Of a stretch of 64,000 nucleotides of DNA, positions 33,201-42,000 are shown in pieces. The stretch comes from Hippasteria phrygiana (Eukaryota; Echinodermata; Asteroidea; Valvatida; Goniasteridae). Numbering within the stretch: position 1 is the first letter of the stretch; every line of letters starts with the position of its first letter. The notes under the pieces were generated by a model. That model saw only the letters and a list, made by a program, of their open reading frames with translations. It searched no databases and was not told the DNA's origin. The stretch covers positions 496,001-560,000 of the forward strand of contig JAZGUH010000285.1 of NCBI GenBank assembly GCA_037893225.1, read 5' to 3'. The position numbers and the translations under genes were made by a program.

Positions 33201-36200
33201 CGGCCGCCGCGAGAGGGCGTTATTAGCCACGAACTATTAATAGCCACGAACTGCCAGTAACAACGTCTTAGGAATCTTGTAAAATCTCCCCCCGAAAAAT
33301 GGGGGAAACTAGTGCGCATGCGTCAATTCTGTATGAAAATGAGGAAAGTTTTCTCTTCACGCACGCGCACATACGAAAAAGAGCTGCCATGAAGTTGCAC
33401 AATAGTCTGGTAGCTATCTATGCTACTGGCCGAAGGGGCACTGGTAAGTTCGCGATCGAAGCTGCTTGCTCTGCTTTGCATTGATTGCAGGCAGCCGGCC
33501 GGCCGGCCGGCTATGCGCTAGCGGCTGCAGTGTTCACCGCTCGTGTTCGCATGCAACGTCTTGCAACTGTGACGATCGATGCGAGGGAGATCGTCGTATC
33601 TCCCTCGCCGGGCGGGCGGGACCGGGCAGGCAACCTGGGTGATGGTGTGTAATCTGCGGGAAATTACTTGTTACATGCAAGAAATACCTCTCCGTTATAT
33701 TAAACCGTAGGGGCTCGGACAACTCGACCGTTGGCCGACTCGAGACAACTCGACCGTTGAGACAACTCGACCGTCTTTGCGTCAAATGGGAAGACAATTA
33801 AGTCGTCCGTGGAGACAAATTTTCCGTTGAGACAAGTCGTCCGTTGAATTGAAGTTGACTCGGAGGTAGGGGAATCGCTGCTGTCTCGGCGGGGATTCGC
33901 GTCCAGCCTCAAAGCAAACATGAGCCTGAATTTTTGTCGAGTTTCACCAGTGGAGAAAACCCGCAGGAGATCTAGAGTGCGTCTCAGTATCTTTGTGAAC
34001 TGTGTGACAATCGAATCACCAGAGTACGACAATCTCTGTTTTCCCCGGCCGTAAAGACTAGGGCCTCGTGATACGTGAGCTATTTGTTTTATTATTATCA
34101 CAGCCTTTTTTATTTTATATCTCAATCAAATCACCTAACCAGGTCTCCTCAGCACCATTATAATATCAATTATCATATTCAGCTACGTTAAGATTTTCTG
34201 TTCATTATATTTCCATCATTCCGGAACTTTTTAGTTCATTCCCCTCGGCCCTACCAAACAATCTAAATAGCACGGACCTACTATACCTTTATCTTCATAT
34301 ACTAACACTCGGGCGGTAGTACTAGTAGTCAGGGGGTTAGATCTATGCATAATGCATTTATTTATGTATTCATAATGCGCGCTGCAACATTAGGCTAAGC
34401 AGGTGCGTGCGCACAACACGGCTTCTACAAGATTCCCAAGACGTTGTTACTGGCAGTTCGCGGCTGTTAAGTTTGTCGTGATAACGCCCTCTCGCGGCGG
34501 CCAGTTATCGCGTATATACGTAACAACGTCTTGAACCAAGACTAGATCGGGGCTTGCAGAAGAACAATGTTTGTTGTTTTAAATAATAAATTTAGTTTAC
34601 CTTAAACTATGAACGTCGGAAATGACAAGGAATTCAACAATTATTACAGTAAAGAAGAAAGGTAAGAAATCAGACTTCACGTCCGCGTTTCAGTAATATA
34701 AACAACGTTTTACGTGTAGTCAATGCCCGATTTATTTACCCGACTTGTAACTTGCTTTTGTCGACAATTTGTCGACGTCAGAGTTCTATTTTGCCGACAT
34801 GTCGACAAGAAAAATCGCCAACGACAACAGCCCTACATGCAATACACATTAGGGCTGTTCATTTTCGATTAATTGAATATTCGATACTCGCCGATCAAGT
34901 TTTTCATGTGTCAGCTGCAACTGCATGCCGCGCCATTATTACGTCGGTGTTTCACTTGCAGCGATCTATATTATGAACTGCTCGATCGAAACATTTTTGC
35001 ATGCACCCCTTGTATCAAGATCATTACGGGTACGTAATGTTCTGATAAGAAACCAAACTTCAGCCTGCGTTTTTGCAGGAATATTTTTTTACAAGTGTCC
35101 AGGGTTTTAAGGACGAAAACAAAAAACCTCTGGCCACAAAAAAGTTACCACTGACAAAAATGCGGCATTTCACACTGCTGAGGTTCGTAACTTTTCAGTG
35201 TTCTCCACGGCCTTAAATTTTAGCAGGGCGGCAGACACAATGCGAGCGCGGAGCGCGAAGCCCTTACAGCGTGGGGTCCGGTGCCCGCTTAAGGGCCCCG
35301 GGAAATTTTGGATTCTAGATGCTCTGTAGTGCAATCTGAGGCATTTCCTGGCCACTTTCTTCTGACTCTTTGAATCAAATTTGCTCGTGTTTACAACTTG
35401 AAATGAAGGCAAGATTTTTAGGGGGTTAAGCCGGCCGGCCGGGTGAGCTAAACATGCACGTGGGCACAGCGCGCGTGGATAAGGTATTTTCCGAGAGAAA
35501 AAGACGCCTTCAAGTGTTACGGAACATTGTAATTTAGGTAAACTGGTTCTCGACGCGACAAAGTAAAAATGATATTACCAGGGAGATTGGAACCAGTCCA
35601 GAATAATATTACGTGTATAGTTTTATGATGTGATTGCATAATATGTTGCGTACGTTGCGTCCAGATCTGTTCGATTACTACATGTACTATAAACGCTACT
35701 GCAATACTGCTGAATGTTAATGCTAGCAAACTCTTCATGTTCGTTCCACAGGGTGCGGTAAACTTCTTCCTACTTAAATAAACTGTGAAGACAATGGAGA
35801 ATGGGGGAAAATCCAATGGAAAAAAATAGCAGGGCGGTGAACATTTTAGCGGGGCGGTAAAACTTTAGCGGGGCGGCATACAATTTTGGCAGGGCGGCCC
35901 GCCCTGCTAAAACCCCTTGTGAAGACACTGCTTTTCCACTAAAATAGCATCAGAGTCGTATCTGTAACGTGCATATATTTTCTTTAAATATTCGAACCGG
36001 TAAAAAGGTATTTGAATATTCGGTTGACGATCGAATATTTGAATATTCGGTATATTCGGAACAGCCCTAATACACATAGCACAGCGCGATCTCCCCGGAA
36101 GATTCTCCTGGTCCAATTTCAAGGAATCTGCAAGTGCAAGTGCAAATGCCAAATTCTCTGTAAACAGCCTGCAAAGTGGAATTCTGTGCTAACCGAGGTA

Positions 36201-36802
36201 GGCAAAGAAATTCTGCGCCAACCCCATAGGCACTGAATCCTCGGGGCTTTAGTTTAGTTTTGATCAAATTAAAATCAAGGGTATTTTTTCTCATTCTAAA
36301 ATGACTTTTACGGCAGTTGCCATGCAAATCAACGCAGTTTTGCATGTTTACTGTGTGTCGCGGTGATCGCCGTCTTTGTTTTTGCATTGCATTTTTGTTG
36401 TTTTTATTGTCAGTTTACCCAAAAATGCACTTAAAAACTAAAACCCTGCCCTTTATCTATATCTACGCCTACGGCATACCTGTTGGTTTGTAATTTCGCT
36501 AACTAGTTTGGCAATTCTAATAACGTAAAAGTGGATTTTTGTTCCCAATTAGTTATGGGATGTGCGCATGCGCACAAGCCAACATTCCTTACTAACCCGT
36601 GTATGCATGCTAACCGTACGGCAGAATTTTCTGCTCATCTCAGATTTTTCACTAACTATGGATACCATGAAATTGGGGCATTGGGCCAATCGTATGGTCA
36701 ATTGCACAAACATCGCTCGATCGCATAAATGATGGCTTTATACTTACTGTGAGTAAAACTCGCGCATAATCTTGCGAGCACTGCATTACTGAATGTCGCC
36801 AT
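24073..36802 (-). CDS. MRPS5: Mitochondrial small ribosomal subunit protein S5 (spliced, 9 coding exons)
   Basis: Mitochondrial ribosomal protein of the bacterial S5 family; in the small subunit it binds rRNA near the decoding and mRNA-entry region. Nine exons join with matching phases to 1203 nt (400 codons plus stop), close to the roughly 430 residues of vertebrate MRPS5. Order: basic amphipathic N-terminus typical of mitochondrial import (residues 1-18), a Lys/Arg-rich segment with [13 protein letters not shown] (about 95-108), WPGLNAPIM (about 113), [17 protein letters not shown] (about 165), the S5 N-terminal dsRBD-like fold with [19 protein letters not shown] (about 214-233), [18 protein letters not shown], then the S5 C-terminal domain with GYGLRCHR and [16 protein letters not shown], ending in [20 protein letters not shown]. 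Introns 1-7 are all phase 1 and the last is phase 0. Identification is from recalled family motifs. Confidence 0.93.
24295..24775 (-). other. MRPS5: MRPS5 intron 8
   Basis: Phase 0 intron with a G run at 24381-24401 and the 204-bp inverted-repeat element at 24420-24623. Confidence 0.85.
24420..24623. mobile_element. 204-bp MITE, ends GGAAAGAGTTCCATATCCGG
   Basis: Inverted ends of about 30 bp. A related 166-bp copy lies at 31896-32061, sharing catgacagaaaaa and tttttaagtcatatta inside. Both sit in MRPS5 introns. Confidence 0.85.
24776..24912 (-). CDS. MRPS5: MRPS5 exon 8
   Basis: Acceptor gacctag, donor CAG-gtaatc; 137 nt. Encodes the core of the S5 C-terminal domain: [34 protein letters not shown]. 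Confidence 0.93.
25030..25455 (+). repeat. Interspersed repeat, inverted partner at 39000-39330
   Basis: Shares, in inverted orientation with 39000-39330, cactgacctgtttaaagttt, ccacttttcttgaaaatgac and atttcacaggatgcttgaga. Contains a local inverted pair, tagtctggttccccgacc and ggtcggggaactagact. Confidence 0.8.
26580..26956. mobile_element. hAT-like MITE, ends CAGGGTATCTGCA
   Basis: 377 bp bounded by CAGGGTATCTGCA and TGCAGATACCCTG. The interior is rich in tttttaagac on both strands, a pattern known for widespread hAT-type non-autonomous elements. Flanks share gtcat, a partial target duplication. Confidence 0.75.
27089..27173. repeat. Hairpin with internal 13-bp tandem repeat
   Basis: Arms GCATGTTTACAAGGAATCAT and its exact complement enclose GTAGAATGATTCT repeated almost four times. 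Confidence 0.92.
27203..27265 (-). CDS. MRPS5: MRPS5 exon 7
   Basis: 63 nt; acceptor ttaatttcag, donor AAAG-gtaaag. Encodes (V)[20 protein letters not shown], the beta-strand stretch that leads into GYGLRCHR. Confidence 0.9.
27327..27521. mobile_element. MITE with TTAACCCTAAC ends
   Basis: 195 bp between TTAACCCTAAC and GTTAGGGTTAA, with an inner inverted pair cctgtcaaaatcc and ggattttggcagg. Lies in MRPS5 intron 6. A similar architecture is at 38235-38603 and a single end at 28024. Confidence 0.65.
28179..28283 (-). CDS. MRPS5: MRPS5 exon 6
   Basis: 105 nt; acceptor actacag, donor ACAG-gtaagg. Encodes (G)[20 protein letters not shown] and [11 protein letters not shown], the second half of the S5 N-terminal fold. 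Confidence 0.93.
28518..29022. mobile_element. 505-bp inverted-repeat element, ends with GTCCGCATTGGAC
   Basis: Left end TTAAAGCCGTGTCCGC, right end GCGAACGCGGCTTAA. The motif AAGTCCA(A/G)TGCGGACAGCC recurs inside at 28587 and 28728. Lies in MRPS5 intron 5. No transposase frame. Confidence 0.75.
29194..29306. repeat. C-rich low-complexity tract
   Basis: Runs of C up to about 20 bases with interspersed TT/CCTTCC, about 40 bp downstream of MRPS5 exon 5 on the gene strand. The proline-rich open frames across it are artefacts of composition. Confidence 0.9.
29346..29471 (-). CDS. MRPS5: MRPS5 exon 5
   Basis: 126 nt; acceptor tataacag, donor ATAG-gtaagg. Encodes (E)[20 protein letters not shown] and [19 protein letters not shown], the start of the S5 N-terminal domain. 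Confidence 0.93.
29757..29984 (-). CDS. MRPS5: MRPS5 exon 4
   Basis: 228 nt; acceptor cattgcag, donor GGAG-gtattg. Encodes [20 protein letters not shown], a charged helix, and [15 protein letters not shown], matching the mitochondrial-specific region upstream of the S5 domain. Confidence 0.92.
30020..30105. repeat. Near-perfect palindrome, 41-bp arms
   Basis: The arm starting GGAAATTTTGACTGATTTTG is followed after TTAA by its complement with one or two differences. In MRPS5 intron 3; could extrude as a hairpin or mark a foldback element. Confidence 0.92.
30427..30690. mobile_element. 264-bp foldback element
   Basis: Two arms of about 120 bp in inverted orientation, from TACGAGAAAGACTGGGATTG to its complement ending at 30690, folding around 30555-30572 (gaggacggac/gtccgtcctc). 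In MRPS5 intron 3. Confidence 0.85.
30788..30985 (+). repeat. Interspersed repeat copy (ccaacggtggaag family)
   Basis: Matches 39770-40015 in the same orientation (gtctcaccaacggtggaag, gaaaattgggataatttctt, gatttatcctctatttagat) and 22985-23165 in inverted orientation. Confidence 0.8.
31018..31587 (-). pseudogene. LINE reverse transcriptase, C-terminal fragment
   Basis: An open frame of 189 codons on the - strand with features of the end of non-LTR retrotransposon ORF2 (Jockey/CR1-like): [20 protein letters not shown], then [20 protein letters not shown], and [13 protein letters not shown] near the end. The catalytic fingers and palm, and any endonuclease, are absent, so this is a 5'-truncated remnant inside MRPS5 intron 3. 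Confidence 0.8.
31751..31876 (-). CDS. MRPS5: MRPS5 exon 3
   Basis: 126 nt; acceptor gtcccacag, donor GAAG-gtaatc. Encodes [20 protein letters not shown] then a Lys/Arg-rich run and [12 protein letters not shown], typical of animal MRPS5. Confidence 0.93.
31896..32061. mobile_element. 166-bp MITE, second copy of the GGAAAGAGTTCC family
   Basis: Same inverted ends as the element at 24420-24623, with an internal deletion. Flanked by aaaata-like repeats on both sides. In MRPS5 intron 2, 20 bp from exon 3. Confidence 0.82.
32397..32537 (-). CDS. MRPS5: MRPS5 exon 2
   Basis: 141 nt; acceptor caattgcag, donor ACCT-gtaagt. Encodes (R)[19 protein letters not shown] to TSWFNT, a Ser/His/Arg-rich low-acid presequence region. 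Joining to exon 3 gives [13 protein letters not shown], as expected for the family. Confidence 0.85.
32640..32780. repeat. G/A-rich low-complexity tract
   Basis: GGGGGA repeats in MRPS5 intron 1, 100 bp upstream of exon 2. Open frames here are compositional. Confidence 0.9.
33159..34544. mobile_element. Long-TIR element (Mutator-like?), 9-bp target duplication
   Basis: Inverted ends of about 130 bp starting TAGTCTTGGTTCAAGACGTT, flanked on both sides by GATCGGGGC (33150-33158 and 34545-34553), an exact 9-bp duplication. Long TIRs plus a 9-bp duplication fit Mutator-like elements. Nested in hAT-like element A. Itself contains the 17-bp-repeat element end at 33715. Confidence 0.82.
33715..33870. 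mobile_element. Solo end of the TCGGACAACTCGACC element
   Basis: Same left end as the element at 14982 (TCGGACAACTCGACCGTTGG), with only two A-type units and three degenerate B-type units separated by gtcaaatgggaagaca, then gactcg and taggggaat as in the first copy. The opposite end was not found nearby. Confidence 0.75.
34850..36069. mobile_element. hAT-like element B, exact 8-bp target duplication
   Basis: 1220 bp with ends TAGGGCTGTTC and GAACAGCCCTA and subterminal gaatattcg motifs, flanked by ATACACAT on both sides (34842-34849 and 36070-36077). The interior has a tttagcggggcggt tandem stretch near 35830-35900. It starts 15 bp after element A and its target duplication overlaps that of A. 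Confidence 0.88.
36748..36802 (-). CDS. MRPS5: MRPS5 exon 1, mitochondrial targeting peptide
   Basis: ATG at 36802-36800; encodes [18 protein letters not shown], with Arg, Ala and Ser and no acidic residue, as expected for a cleavable mitochondrial presequence. Donor CACA-gtaagt; ends in phase 1, matching the exon 2 acceptor 4.2 kb away (AGA at the join). No homology supports so short an exon; the call rests on phase, targeting character and the divergent promoter position. A 7-codon out-of-frame ATG lies 7 bp upstream. Confidence 0.72.
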
Positions 36803-36906
36803 GTTTCATGATGTTTGGGTCACGGTTTCAGTCTGGTGCGATATAGCGCAATCGATAATAAGGAAGATCCACATGTATGCGGAGGTTATCAGACTACAAT
36901 TTCAAG
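36803..36906. promoter_or_regulatory. Bidirectional promoter between MRPS5 and COX16
   Basis: Only 104 bp separate the two start codons, which diverge. No TATA box. Both starts sit in YY1-like initiator words (CAAGATGGCAGC for COX16, AAACATGGCGAC for MRPS5), common in promoters of mitochondrial protein genes. Transcription starts cannot be placed. Confidence 0.65.
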
Positions 36907-36981
36907 ATGGCAGCGCCCTTGTTGAAATTTTTCGACACGATTAAAAGAAGTCGATTCCTGCGACTAGGCCTTCCTATGCTG
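36907..36981 (+). CDS. COX16: COX16 exon 1
   Basis: Encodes MAAPLLKFFDTIKRSRFLRL then GLPML; donor CTG-gtgagt. Confidence 0.92.
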
Positions 36982-39900
36982 GTGAGTTGCTATTTAGGCT
37001 ATAGTTACATAATATTTGTTAGTGATACGGGATGCGGTGAATTTCTGTGGTTGTGGGACGTGTCATTTCTTTTAAAACTGCGTACTCCATGGTGTCGCCC
37101 CGCAGTGGAGTGACGGGTGTCCATCCAACGACGAGACTATCGTTACACGTAGGGGCGGATCCGGGGAAAGGGGGGGGGGGGGCGGTTGTCGAAACCGGCT
37201 CCACCCCCGCTCTGGGTTTTTGGGGGTGTTTGTTTGTTTGTTTGTGGGGGTATTACCTACCTTGTTCCATGGGGTAAAAATAAAAACATGTTGGGTCTGA
37301 CCTTCCTGTTTTTGTTTTGTTTTTTGTTTGTTGCATCATGGAGGAAGCCTTCCTCCATGGTATTGGTTGCATGTTGTTTGTGTTTTTTTCCTTGGGTTGT
37401 TGGGGTTTTTGGTTTTTTGGTTTTTCCAATTTTGGGTCAACAATTACAAATAGGCAGATTCATGAAATTGCTTCAATATTATGTTATATCACTGGAAAGA
37501 GTAAAGAATTAGAAATAAAATGAGGGGTCAATGCCATGGTCATGATAGGTTTTGCAAACTTTGCAAAGTTATGGATTTTTTTGTATTAAAATGTTTGGTC
37601 ATTTTGGAAGACAATTTTAGTTAAAAAGTTGTGACCATATTGCTAAATTGCTAAAAGAAATTAATTGAAAATTTTAACCTCATTTATTTCTTATAAATTT
37701 GTTATAAATATAAAAATATTTTTATGAGTCATTTAAATAGTAACAATTAAGAAACAGTAAGAAGATGGAATGTTTGAGTCGGGGGATGATGTAAATTAGA
37801 ACATAGATGTTTTCTCTTTTGCCCTGAAACACCCATTATTTGCCAATAAATGATCAAAAACTAAATAAAAATAAATTATAAGCCGGTCACAGCGTTGACG
37901 GAAAATTGGGTATCGCAAAATAGCACCGCCAATGCCGGTTCGCGTGAATCTGCCTATTACAAACTTGCCCGACCCCCCCCCCCCCCCTCCCCCACCCTGA
38001 AAAGAATAGATTTTTTGACAAAACGTTTGTTTAAAAAAAATAGAAACCTAATTCTCCAAATAATTTTTTTCTTAATGAGAAACTGTAATTGAGCCCACAA
38101 TGATCTTGGGCACTCCAGCACTATAGTATGCAGTACATGTACTTTTACTACACTGGCCTATGAGAATTAAGTAGTATTTTGTAGTAAAGTGTACTGTATC
38201 CCAAGTGAATGCCTAGGACGTTAGGGTTAAAGTATTAACCCTAACTCCCTACATCATTTTCCCCGCATGTAACCTGAATCCTCCAACATCCTCTGATTTC
38301 AAAGTGTTAAAACTCCATATAACCTGAATCCTCCAAAATCCTCTTATGGGGATCATAGCATGAATCCTCCAAAATCCTCTAGGTTATTTTTGCATACCCC
38401 TAGTAACCTCAATCCTCCAAAATCCTCATGTATCACATTGAGCCTGATAACCTGGATCCTCCATATTCTTGCAGGGGCAAAAACCCCTAGTAACCTCAAT
38501 CCTGCAAAATCCTCCAATGCATCAACTTCTAAGTGCCCTCAATCCTCCAAATTCCTCCTTTTTGCAAAGAGGATTTTGGAGGATTTGGGAAGGTTAGGGT
38601 TAAAAAAACATGTGATTTTATTATTAGTGTCACCATGGAGGAATTGCAAGAGAACACAAAGTTCCAAGTAGAAATAAACTTTTAGTTCACAAAAATGAGC
38701 AATTTTTACATAAAACTCAACAAAATTATCTGGCCTAATGTTTCAGACTTAATCAAGTTCTTTCTCAATGGCAATTGACAAAGGCATGACTTTATTTATT
38801 GTTTTTCCAGGTACTGGTGGTTGGTGGATCATTTGGTCTGCGGGAATTTCGCACTCTTCGCTATGAAATTATTGACAGGAGAAAAAATGTACGTTTTTAT
38901 CATTGCCTACGTTTGAGTTCTTTTTAACATTCTCATAATTTGTTTCGTAGACCTTCCCTTTAAAGGTATATGCAACATTTGCAAACAGTAAAAAAAAAAA
39001 CCAGGCTACCGAATTATTATGAAAAACCTTACTTGACTGTAAATAGTCTCAAGCATCCTGTGAAATCATGGAACCTGGTGTGCTGTCATTTTCAAGAAAA
39101 GTGGAATTTTTGTATCAATTTCCAGTGATTGTTGGCCGACAATCATTGCAAATTGTTCTTTGACCTGACAATTCCCTGATGTCTATAAATTACTCCGTTT
39201 TGTCTTAATAGGGTCAGGGAGCCAGACTACAATTACAGCATTTTTCCCCTCTGTTTTCTATGTTTTTCCAGCACACAAAACTTTAAACAGGTCAGTGTTA
39301 CAGTATTTGCGATTAAATACTAAGCCGCAAATCCATTCATTTCTGAAAATTACAGCAAAAGCAGATGTTGTATATATACATGTGCTATCTTTAATAGCCA
39401 TTTCTTCCTGCTTATCTATGTTTTCCTTCCAGTCAGTGCCTATCCCTTCAAAAGACAGCAGGGCTTACTGGAGATTTTAATTGATTTTGTTTGTTTAAGG
39501 TTGATCCTGAGACCGAGGAGAAAATGAACATCAACAGGAAGAAAAGTAAGGTCACCTTAGAAGGAGAATTTGAGGTACATATATATGCATTACCATGAAT
39601 ACAATTTTTAGTTGTTAACCCCGGGAACCTTTGGAAGGGGAGGGGCCTTGGGGCCTGAGTGCCCCATGGCTTCTGTAATCCTTTCCTGAAATGTGAAACA
39701 TAAGTGAGTCTTTGCCCCTTTTCAATTTGGTAAGCCCATTCCCCAATCCTAGATGAACCTCAAAATGGGGGCAGGTGAGTTGGTCTCACCAACGGTGGAA
39801 GTTACCCCACCTAGGTCTTAAGGCTTGAAAATTGGGATAATTTCTTTGGTATCTGTTGAAGATTTATCCTCTATTTAGATCTGGACCCAGGAAAACCATA

Positions 39901-40588
39901 AGGGTGGTGGGGCTGGCAACCTAAAATGTGTCTAACCCCACCACCTCTGTTGTAGCCCTTTACCTAGAGTGGATTTTAGCCTTGTATTGGGCGACTTCCA
40001 TTAAAAAAACAGTATATGTATGTGACTTTCACCCACGCCCATAGAAAACCAAGTCTGTATTTGTACTCGAAATCTTTCAATTTCCCCCGTTTTTAATACG
40101 ATCTGTATGACTTTAATACATAGGTCAGCTGTCTTTATATTACTATGATTTTCCAATTATTTTCGACCTCATTTGTAGCAATTCTAGGCAGCAATTTCAA
40201 CTTTTTGGTTAGTATGCTGATGAAATTTCCATATTTATGAGCCGTAGCATGATGGAGTCTAAGACACAACAGCAGCATTTAGTTACTCCATTTTCTCAGA
40301 GTAGGATCAATATTTCTTCAAAAATTGTGTTGGTGGGTTTGAAGGATTGATGTTAGTACTGTTCATAATGTCTTACAGTGATACACATGCACTGTCCTGG
40401 TAAAATTATCTTACTCAAAGATGCTCCTTCCTCCCGTCTCATCCTTTATCGCTTGGTTCTAATTTTAGAAAATGCAAGAGGCAGACATTGATACCTGGCA
40501 TAACATCCGCGGTCCTCGCCCTTGGGAGAACTCCAAGGAATTTCAGACGATGCAGCGTGCAAATGCCGAAAAGCAGATAAAGAACTGA
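36907..40588 (+). CDS. COX16: Cytochrome c oxidase assembly factor COX16 (spliced, 4 coding exons)
   Basis: A small inner-mitochondrial-membrane protein needed for assembly of cytochrome c oxidase, acting with the COX2 copper-delivery factors. Four exons of 75, 78, 75 and 120 nt (with stop), all introns phase 0, give 115 residues; vertebrate COX16 has about 106. The N-terminus (residues 1-18) is basic, followed by one membrane helix at about 19-36 (LRLGLPMLVLVVGGSFGL), the REF motif, a charged coiled middle, and the family signature WHNIRGPRPWE near residue 86. The start was chosen at 36907; an in-frame ATG 30 bp upstream would add ten residues not expected in the family. Confidence 0.94.
36982..38810 (+). 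other. COX16: COX16 intron 1
   Basis: Contains a solitary AGGGGCGGATCC MITE end with poly-G at 37152-37183, T/G-rich low-complexity sequence at 37200-37440 and the repeat element at 38235-38603. Confidence 0.85.
38235..38603. mobile_element. Element with TTAACCCTAAC ends and CCTCCAAAATCC repeats
   Basis: 369 bp between TTAACCCTAAC and GTTAGGGTTAA. The interior is an irregular tandem of aacctgaatcctccaaaatc-like units, seven or so copies. The telomere-like hexamer occurs only singly at the ends, so this is not a telomeric array. Confidence 0.65.
38811..38888 (+). CDS. COX16: COX16 exon 2
   Basis: Acceptor tttttccag, donor AAT-gtacgt. Encodes VLVVGGSFGLREFRTLRYEI and IDRRKN: the second half of the membrane helix and the REF motif. 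Confidence 0.93.
39000..39330 (-). repeat. Interspersed repeat, inverted partner of 25030-25455
   Basis: In COX16 intron 2; matches the MRPS5 intron 7 copy on the opposite strand over most of its length. Confidence 0.8.
39500..39574 (+). CDS. COX16: COX16 exon 3
   Basis: Acceptor ttgtttaag, donor GAG-gtacat. Encodes VDPETEEKMNINRKKSKVTL then EGEFE, matching the charged middle region of the family. Confidence 0.92.
39770..40015 (+). repeat. Interspersed repeat copy (ccaacggtggaag family)
   Basis: In COX16 intron 3; the longest of the three copies in the window. Confidence 0.8.
40469..40588 (+). CDS. COX16: COX16 exon 4 (last coding exon)
   Basis: Acceptor taattttag; encodes KMQEADIDTWHNIRGPRPWE and a 19-residue tail ending QIKN, stop TGA at 40586-40588. 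The NIRGPRPWE signature is what identifies the gene. Confidence 0.95.
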   Translation, partial: KMQEADIDTWHNIRGPRPWENSKEFQTMQRANAEKQIKN

Positions 40589-41357
40589 GGGAGTCCGAGT
40601 CTGCCAACCAATGACAACTGATAGTGGGACCGTTAACATGTAGAGAACATGGACGTTGCAGTGACGGGAGGAAGTTATGCCGGGATGTGATGGACACCGC
40701 ACAAGATGAGACATTAAAGGGCCAGATTGACAAGGTGTCAATCCAACTTCACATCGGCATTTGTGAGAGAACATTTTCTAGGCAGCCAAACCAGTGACCT
40801 CATGCACATGATGTCACATTCAACTTGGATTCACAGCAGCACCCGTATCAGTGACTCAGGGCAAGCAAACCAGCCGGCTGCTCAGAAGTTGCTTATTTTG
40901 TCCACATCGCAGGGGGTTTGTCAGTTTACAATTCATTATTTTTGTTTGCTAATTGTTGTCTTACTTCATCTTGTTGCTCTGTGGGTGGTTGTTCAAAACA
41001 CAGAAATCAAAAGGGCTTTTCTTTCCAACGCAAAATGTTCCCTCAGTATGCAATTCCTCTATAATTACCCACGAATCCACGATGTGCCCAAACTATGGTG
41101 GCCCCGAAGAGACATCTCAAATGGTAAATTGTGTTTGGCAAATATTTAAGATTTTGAATGCCCCTTCAACAGGGGTACCATACCAAATGATTAAAACTGG
41201 TTTACATGGCTTTGCATTAACGACAAATTACTACATCAACACTTGTGTTTGGTGAGGTCTTTTCCAGGGTGCTGCTGTCAGGAGGGCAACAAAGGAAAAC
41301 AGTCCTGAGTCATCAATTTGGACATTGGAAAGTGCCTGAGAGATTTATCACCCTCAA
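40589..41357. other. Probable COX16 3' untranslated region, then unique DNA
   Basis: No further exon is seen. No clear AATAAA could be tied to COX16, so the transcript end is unknown. Confidence 0.4.
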
Positions 41358-41484
41358 CAGGGGCGGGTCCAAAATTGTTTTTGGGGGGTATGGCATGAGA
41401 CCCAAGATTTTTCACCACCTTTAACCTGAAACCTTTACTTATAAAAAATCCAAAATGGAGCCGGGGGACCCAGATCTGCCCCTG
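41358..41484. mobile_element. MITE with CAGGGGCGG...CTGCCCCTG ends
   Basis: 127 bp between CAGGGGCGGGTCC and GATCTGCCCCTG, the same end type as 16817-17001. No clear target duplication. Confidence 0.6.
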
Positions 41485-42000
41485 CCGTATGACAATCTCC
41501 TTTCCACCCCTGGCCCCCCTCCCACTCCACAGTCCCCTTTCTCTCCCAGTCATTTCTATCATCTTATTGTAAAAAAAAAGAAAACTGGTTTATAGTCAGG
41601 AGTGTAACTGACTATCCCCAGACATCTTTGTGTATACAGATGTTCAATTTAAATATTTGTTCATGACAGTTCATCAAAGAGAAAGGGGGAATTCAACTTC
41701 CTGTAGATTATGTAAATAAACAATTTTGCAGTAACATAAGTACCTCATGACTTGTTTAGAATGGTGTTGGGGAGCGGCACTCAGTCCCAAGACAATATAA
41801 AACGAACATTAAAAATAGATTCATTAAAAACAAATTTTAAACATACAACATTAAAATATACACAATATAAAAATACACAAAGATAAAAAATAAGATACTC
41901 TAAAAATATGTCTTTAAAAATATATACCTGTTAAAGATAAAAGGCTTTTACCTTTTTTCTTTGCCTGATCTAATACAATTACAGCTCTTAAACTAGGACT
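41485..42000. other. AT-rich DNA, nothing recognised
   Basis: Poly-A-rich sequence at 41800-41930; no coding or RNA signal. Confidence 0.4.

Larger units (their letters stand above)
32888..34835. mobile_element. hAT-like element A, 8-bp target duplication
   Basis: Ends TAGGGCTGTTGTCG and CGACAACAGCCCTA, flanked by CATGCGAT (32880-32887) and CATGCAAT (34836-34843), an 8-bp duplication with one mismatch. Subterminal tgtcgaca motifs on both sides. Its interior is interrupted by the long-TIR element at 33159-34544. No transposase frame seen. Confidence 0.85.

Noticed and set aside
33299..33484. 61-codon frame ending near a GGTAAGT donor-like site
   Set aside because: It lies inside the long-TIR transposon within MRPS5 intron 1; no partner exon and no family recognised.
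36877..37113. Longer COX16 start at 36877 and read-through of exon 1
   Set aside because: The upstream ATG adds residues not expected in the family, and the extension past 36981 reads into the intron after a good gtgagt donor.
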